From Lactobacillus sp. (GTDB lineage Bacteria > Bacillota > Bacilli > Lactobacillales > Lactobacillaceae): a stretch of 46,423 bases of DNA. Positions 44,608 to 46,423 of the stretch are shown piece after piece. The stretch spans positions 1 to 46,423 of the forward strand of contig JAKDPD010000009.1 in the NCBI GenBank assembly GCA_030455605.1, in the 5' to 3' direction. The position numbers and the translations under genes are program-made. The notes under the pieces are model-generated. The model did not search any database, was not told the origin of the DNA, and worked only from the letters and a program-made list of their open reading frames with translations. Numbering within the stretch: position 1 is the first letter of the stretch; every line of letters begins with the position of its first letter.

Positions 44608-45645
44608 TTAATCACTAACAGTTAATGGCAGATTAATCGTTTCTGACATGATTAGCTGCCTTAAGCGTGCTTTCTCATTAACAGACGTAAAAGCTGCTGT
44701 TACCGCATTAAGACGCAATTTTAAAGCTTCTGCTGTCGTTAACCCAACTTGCTCATGCAAGCGTTGATATTCAAGTGGCAAATTAGTCGCTGAGACAGTC
44801 ATATTATCGGAATTTAAAGTAGCACGCACACCTGACCGTAATAAACTTCTAATTGGATAATCAGCTAGCGACGTAAAAATATTGGTATTTAAGTTAGAAG
44901 TGGCACAACATTCAAGCGTAATCTGACGCGTAGCTAATTCTTGGACATAACTCGCCGATTCAACACAATGGATACCATGACCAATTCGAGTAGCACCCAG
45001 TGCAACGGCTTGCTTAATGGATGCAATACCATAGCCTTCACCGGCATGAATGGTATAGGGGATACCAGCGGCACGCGCACGCGTAAAAATTTCGGCATAA
45101 TTCCGGTTAGGATGGTCCAATTCAGGACCGGCTAAATCAATGCCCACGACACCTGAACCATAAAACTGCTGAGCCACTGCCACTGTAGCTAGATTTTCGG
45201 CGAGGTTATTGGTAAAGCGCATGGCACATAGAATTAAGCCAGCATGTAATTCCGGCACAAGATCATGCTGATCTTTTTGCCAGTCAATAAACTGATTTAA
45301 CCCAGCCACAGCCGCTGCCACAACTTCAGTCTGGCTCATACCACGTTGGGTATGTAACTGGGGGGCGAATCGAATTTCCGCATAAATGAGACCTTGCAGT
45401 TTTAATTCTCGCAATAAATCATAAACACAAGTTTTTAAATCTAGTGCGGTTTGCATGAGTGTTAATGGAAAAGCAAATTTTTCTAAATACTCATCTAAAT
45501 TCTGACAATGCGATGAAACCGATAAGCGTGCTGCTAATGCAGTGAGGGATAGGGGCTTCAATTGGTGGCGTGTCATGAGCTTTTTAACCGTGGCTACTGG
45601 CAAGGAGCCATCAAGATGGAGATGGAGATCGATAAGATGCTGCAT
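44608..45645 (-). CDS. add: Adenosine deaminase
   Basis: This enzyme deaminates adenosine and deoxyadenosine to inosine and deoxyinosine for purine salvage. The 345-aa metal-dependent amidohydrolase has the Zn ligands H8 and H10 in DLHLHLDGS, the HAGE motif with the catalytic Glu (about res 199-202), RIGHGIHC with the conserved His (about res 222-229) and the final ligand Asp in NSDNMTVS. The NSDN form, rather than NTDD, occurs in many bacterial ADAs. RBS GAAAGG lies upstream of the ATG on the reverse strand. An adenine deaminase role is a lesser alternative. Confidence 0.92.
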   Translation of the reverse strand: MQHLIDLHLHLDGSLPVATVKKLMTRHQLKPLSLTALAARLSVSSHCQNLDEYLEKFAFPLTLMQTALDLKTCVYDLLRELKLQGLIYAEIRFAPQLHTQRGMSQTEVVAAAVAGLNQFIDWQKDQHDLVPELHAGLILCAMRFTNNLAENLATVAVAQQFYGSGVVGIDLAGPELDHPNRNYAEIFTRARAAGIPYTIHAGEGYGIASIKQAVALGATRIGHGIHCVESASYVQELATRQITLECCATSNLNTNIFTSLADYPIRSLLRSGVRATLNSDNMTVSATNLPLEYQRLHEQVGLTTAEALKLRLNAVTAAFTSVNEKARLRQLIMSETINLPLTVSD

Positions 45646-45660
45646 AGAAAATGACCTTTC

Positions 45661-45672
45661 TTAACTAGTTAA
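45661..45672. promoter_or_regulatory. Palindrome TTAACTAGTTAA upstream of add
   Basis: A perfect 12-bp palindrome lies 16 bases before the add ATG. A possible reverse-strand promoter (TTTATC-16-TAAGAT, about 45687-45714) lies just upstream of it, so it would fall at the start of the transcript, like an operator. Confidence 0.4.
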
Positions 45673-45817
45673 ATTGCTCTTATCTTATCACAATCCAGCA
45701 TGGGATAAAGCAGTTATTCACTTTAATGACATCAGTTCTACTAACCTAGCCACTTCTTTCCTACTGCCGTAGGGAAGGGGGAGGTCCCTTTCGGTCTAAA
45801 AAATAATATCCTAGAAG

Positions 45818-45838
45818 AGTTTAGGAAGATCCTAAACT
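45818..45838. other. Hairpin with 9-bp stem
   Basis: AGTTTAGGA (45818-45826) pairs perfectly with TCCTAAACT (45830-45838) around a 3-base loop. It is followed by only three further T residues, so it is a weak terminator candidate at best. Confidence 0.5.
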
Positions 45839-46181
45839 TTAAGACTGATTGATTATAATTCAAGAATGAGTATGAGTATTGATTTTAGCCACCAGCAGTA
45901 GCATGATGATGATTATTGAGAACAGCAATTCAGTCACAAACCAAGTCAATCAAAGTCAAAGCCCAAATGAGCAATAACAAGCTGAATTAAGATAAACTTT
46001 CGCAATAAAGCAGCAACTAAATTGTTGACCAACCACAGCACACAGCACGGTTTGAGCTATCGTCGGCAATGAATAAGCAGCTCAACCATTTCAAGATGAT
46101 GCATAAAATAAATTGAGCTTAAGCAAGCTTAAAATTGAGTTCTTAAATAGCTAGCCGCAGCAAAAGAGGTTTCTATAAACA

Positions 46182-46209
46182 TGTCATTAAAATTATAGTT
46201 TTAATGACA
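46182..46209. promoter_or_regulatory. Perfect 11-bp inverted repeat, operator-like
   Basis: TGTCATTAAAA (46182-46192) and TTTTAATGACA (46199-46209) are perfectly inverted around 6 bases. AT-rich arms of this length with a fixed short spacer are typical of a dimeric regulator site. A TAAAAT -10-like hexamer lies 9 bases downstream, but there is no convincing -35. Any gene it serves lies beyond the window. Confidence 0.45.
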
Positions 46210-46423
46210 CCAATATGCTAAAATAGTGATAGTTAGGCTTTTTAGTCTAATTTAAGCGCTACATCATCCCATCGTTAGAATCAATTGCTACCCACATGAC
46301 TGCATGACTGATGAGTAAGTCAGCTTCAAGTTTGAAACATCATCATGCTGGAATCTATCAACTGCATCAGCCTGGGATTAGCCCAAGTATTTTACAATGA
46401 CTATATTATGTTAAATATTTACC

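Larger units (their letters stand above)
45673..46423. other. Long non-coding stretch rich in inverted repeats
   Basis: About 750 bases run to the window edge with no open frame of useful length on either strand and no recognisable tRNA, riboswitch or T-box core. Visible structure: a G-rich hairpin at 45775-45790 (AAGGG/CCCTT), a 9-bp hairpin at 45818-45838, AATTCAG/CTGAATT at 45927-45933 and 45982-45988, a GGTTTGAGCT/AGCTCAACC pair at about 46048-46087, two AAATTGAG copies flanking a TTAAGC-AA-GCTTAA repeat (46110-46139), and the 11-bp repeat at 46182-46209. It may hold an RNA gene or a decayed gene; I cannot tell which. Confidence 0.5.

Noticed and set aside
45775-45790. G-quadruplex in the G-rich stretch upstream of add
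   Set aside because: There are only two solid runs of three or more G; four are needed. A simple AAGGG/CCCTT hairpin explains it.
46250-46263. AAGCGCT core near the right edge as a cre site
   Set aside because: Only one half-site fits; the other half lacks the A-C-A end.

Overview
The window reads as chromosomal DNA of a low-to-mid G+C Gram-positive, almost certainly a lactobacillus (family Lactobacillaceae; species not determined). The evidence is the mevalonate route with a type 2 IPP isomerase, a RexB-type AddB, a type B RNase P RNA, a citrate-fermentation cluster, and a Bacillus-like gene order around gpsB/rnpB. I see no IS element, prophage, CRISPR array, tRNA or rRNA. Most convergent gene pairs are separated by a compact bidirectional terminator. 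All calls were made by eye from sequence; no database search was run.

Region 1 (1-9523) is citrate metabolism. A lactate/malate-dehydrogenase family enzyme carrying the malate-type Arg and a DASS-family (CitT-like) carboxylate transporter form one unit behind a cre-like site. citC, an alpha/beta hydrolase, a divergent SorC/DeoR-type regulator (CitI-like), citDEF and citG follow. Citrate would enter by the transporter and be split by CitDEF to acetate and oxaloacetate, and the dehydrogenase could reduce the oxaloacetate to malate. CitC acetylates the lyase and CitG makes its cofactor precursor. No citX and no oxaloacetate decarboxylase gene is visible here.

Region 2 (9530-15565) holds tpx, an RsmF-type rRNA m5C methyltransferase, and a reverse-strand mevalonate operon (mvaK1-mvaD-mvaK2-fni). 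Region 3 (15632-34426) is DNA repair, division and wall synthesis: addB-addA, dinG, tseB, asnS, dnaD, nth, then reverse-strand recU-ponA, then ypsA, gpsB, rnpB and an RlmL-like methyltransferase. This is the B. subtilis order without aspB and ypoC. Several proteins that carry iron-sulfur clusters in other bacteria (Nth, AddB) have lost the cysteine ligands.

Region 4 (34440-41757) holds a metallophosphoesterase, an EbsA-like membrane protein, lspA and rluD, then a pair of full-length CarA-like and CarB-like genes. These are the most unusual content of the window. The CarA-like protein has lost the glutaminase Cys and His. The CarB-like protein has lost metal and ATP ligands in both ATP-grasp halves. 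Yet both reading frames are intact and the C-terminal allosteric domain looks normal. They sit where Bacillus carries its pyr operon (lspA-rluD-pyr-fbpA), so they look like a remnant kept as a pseudoenzyme pair.

Region 5 (41765-46423) has reverse-strand rqcH (fbpA), a DegV-family gene, reverse-strand adenosine deaminase, and about 780 bases with no gene but several inverted repeats.
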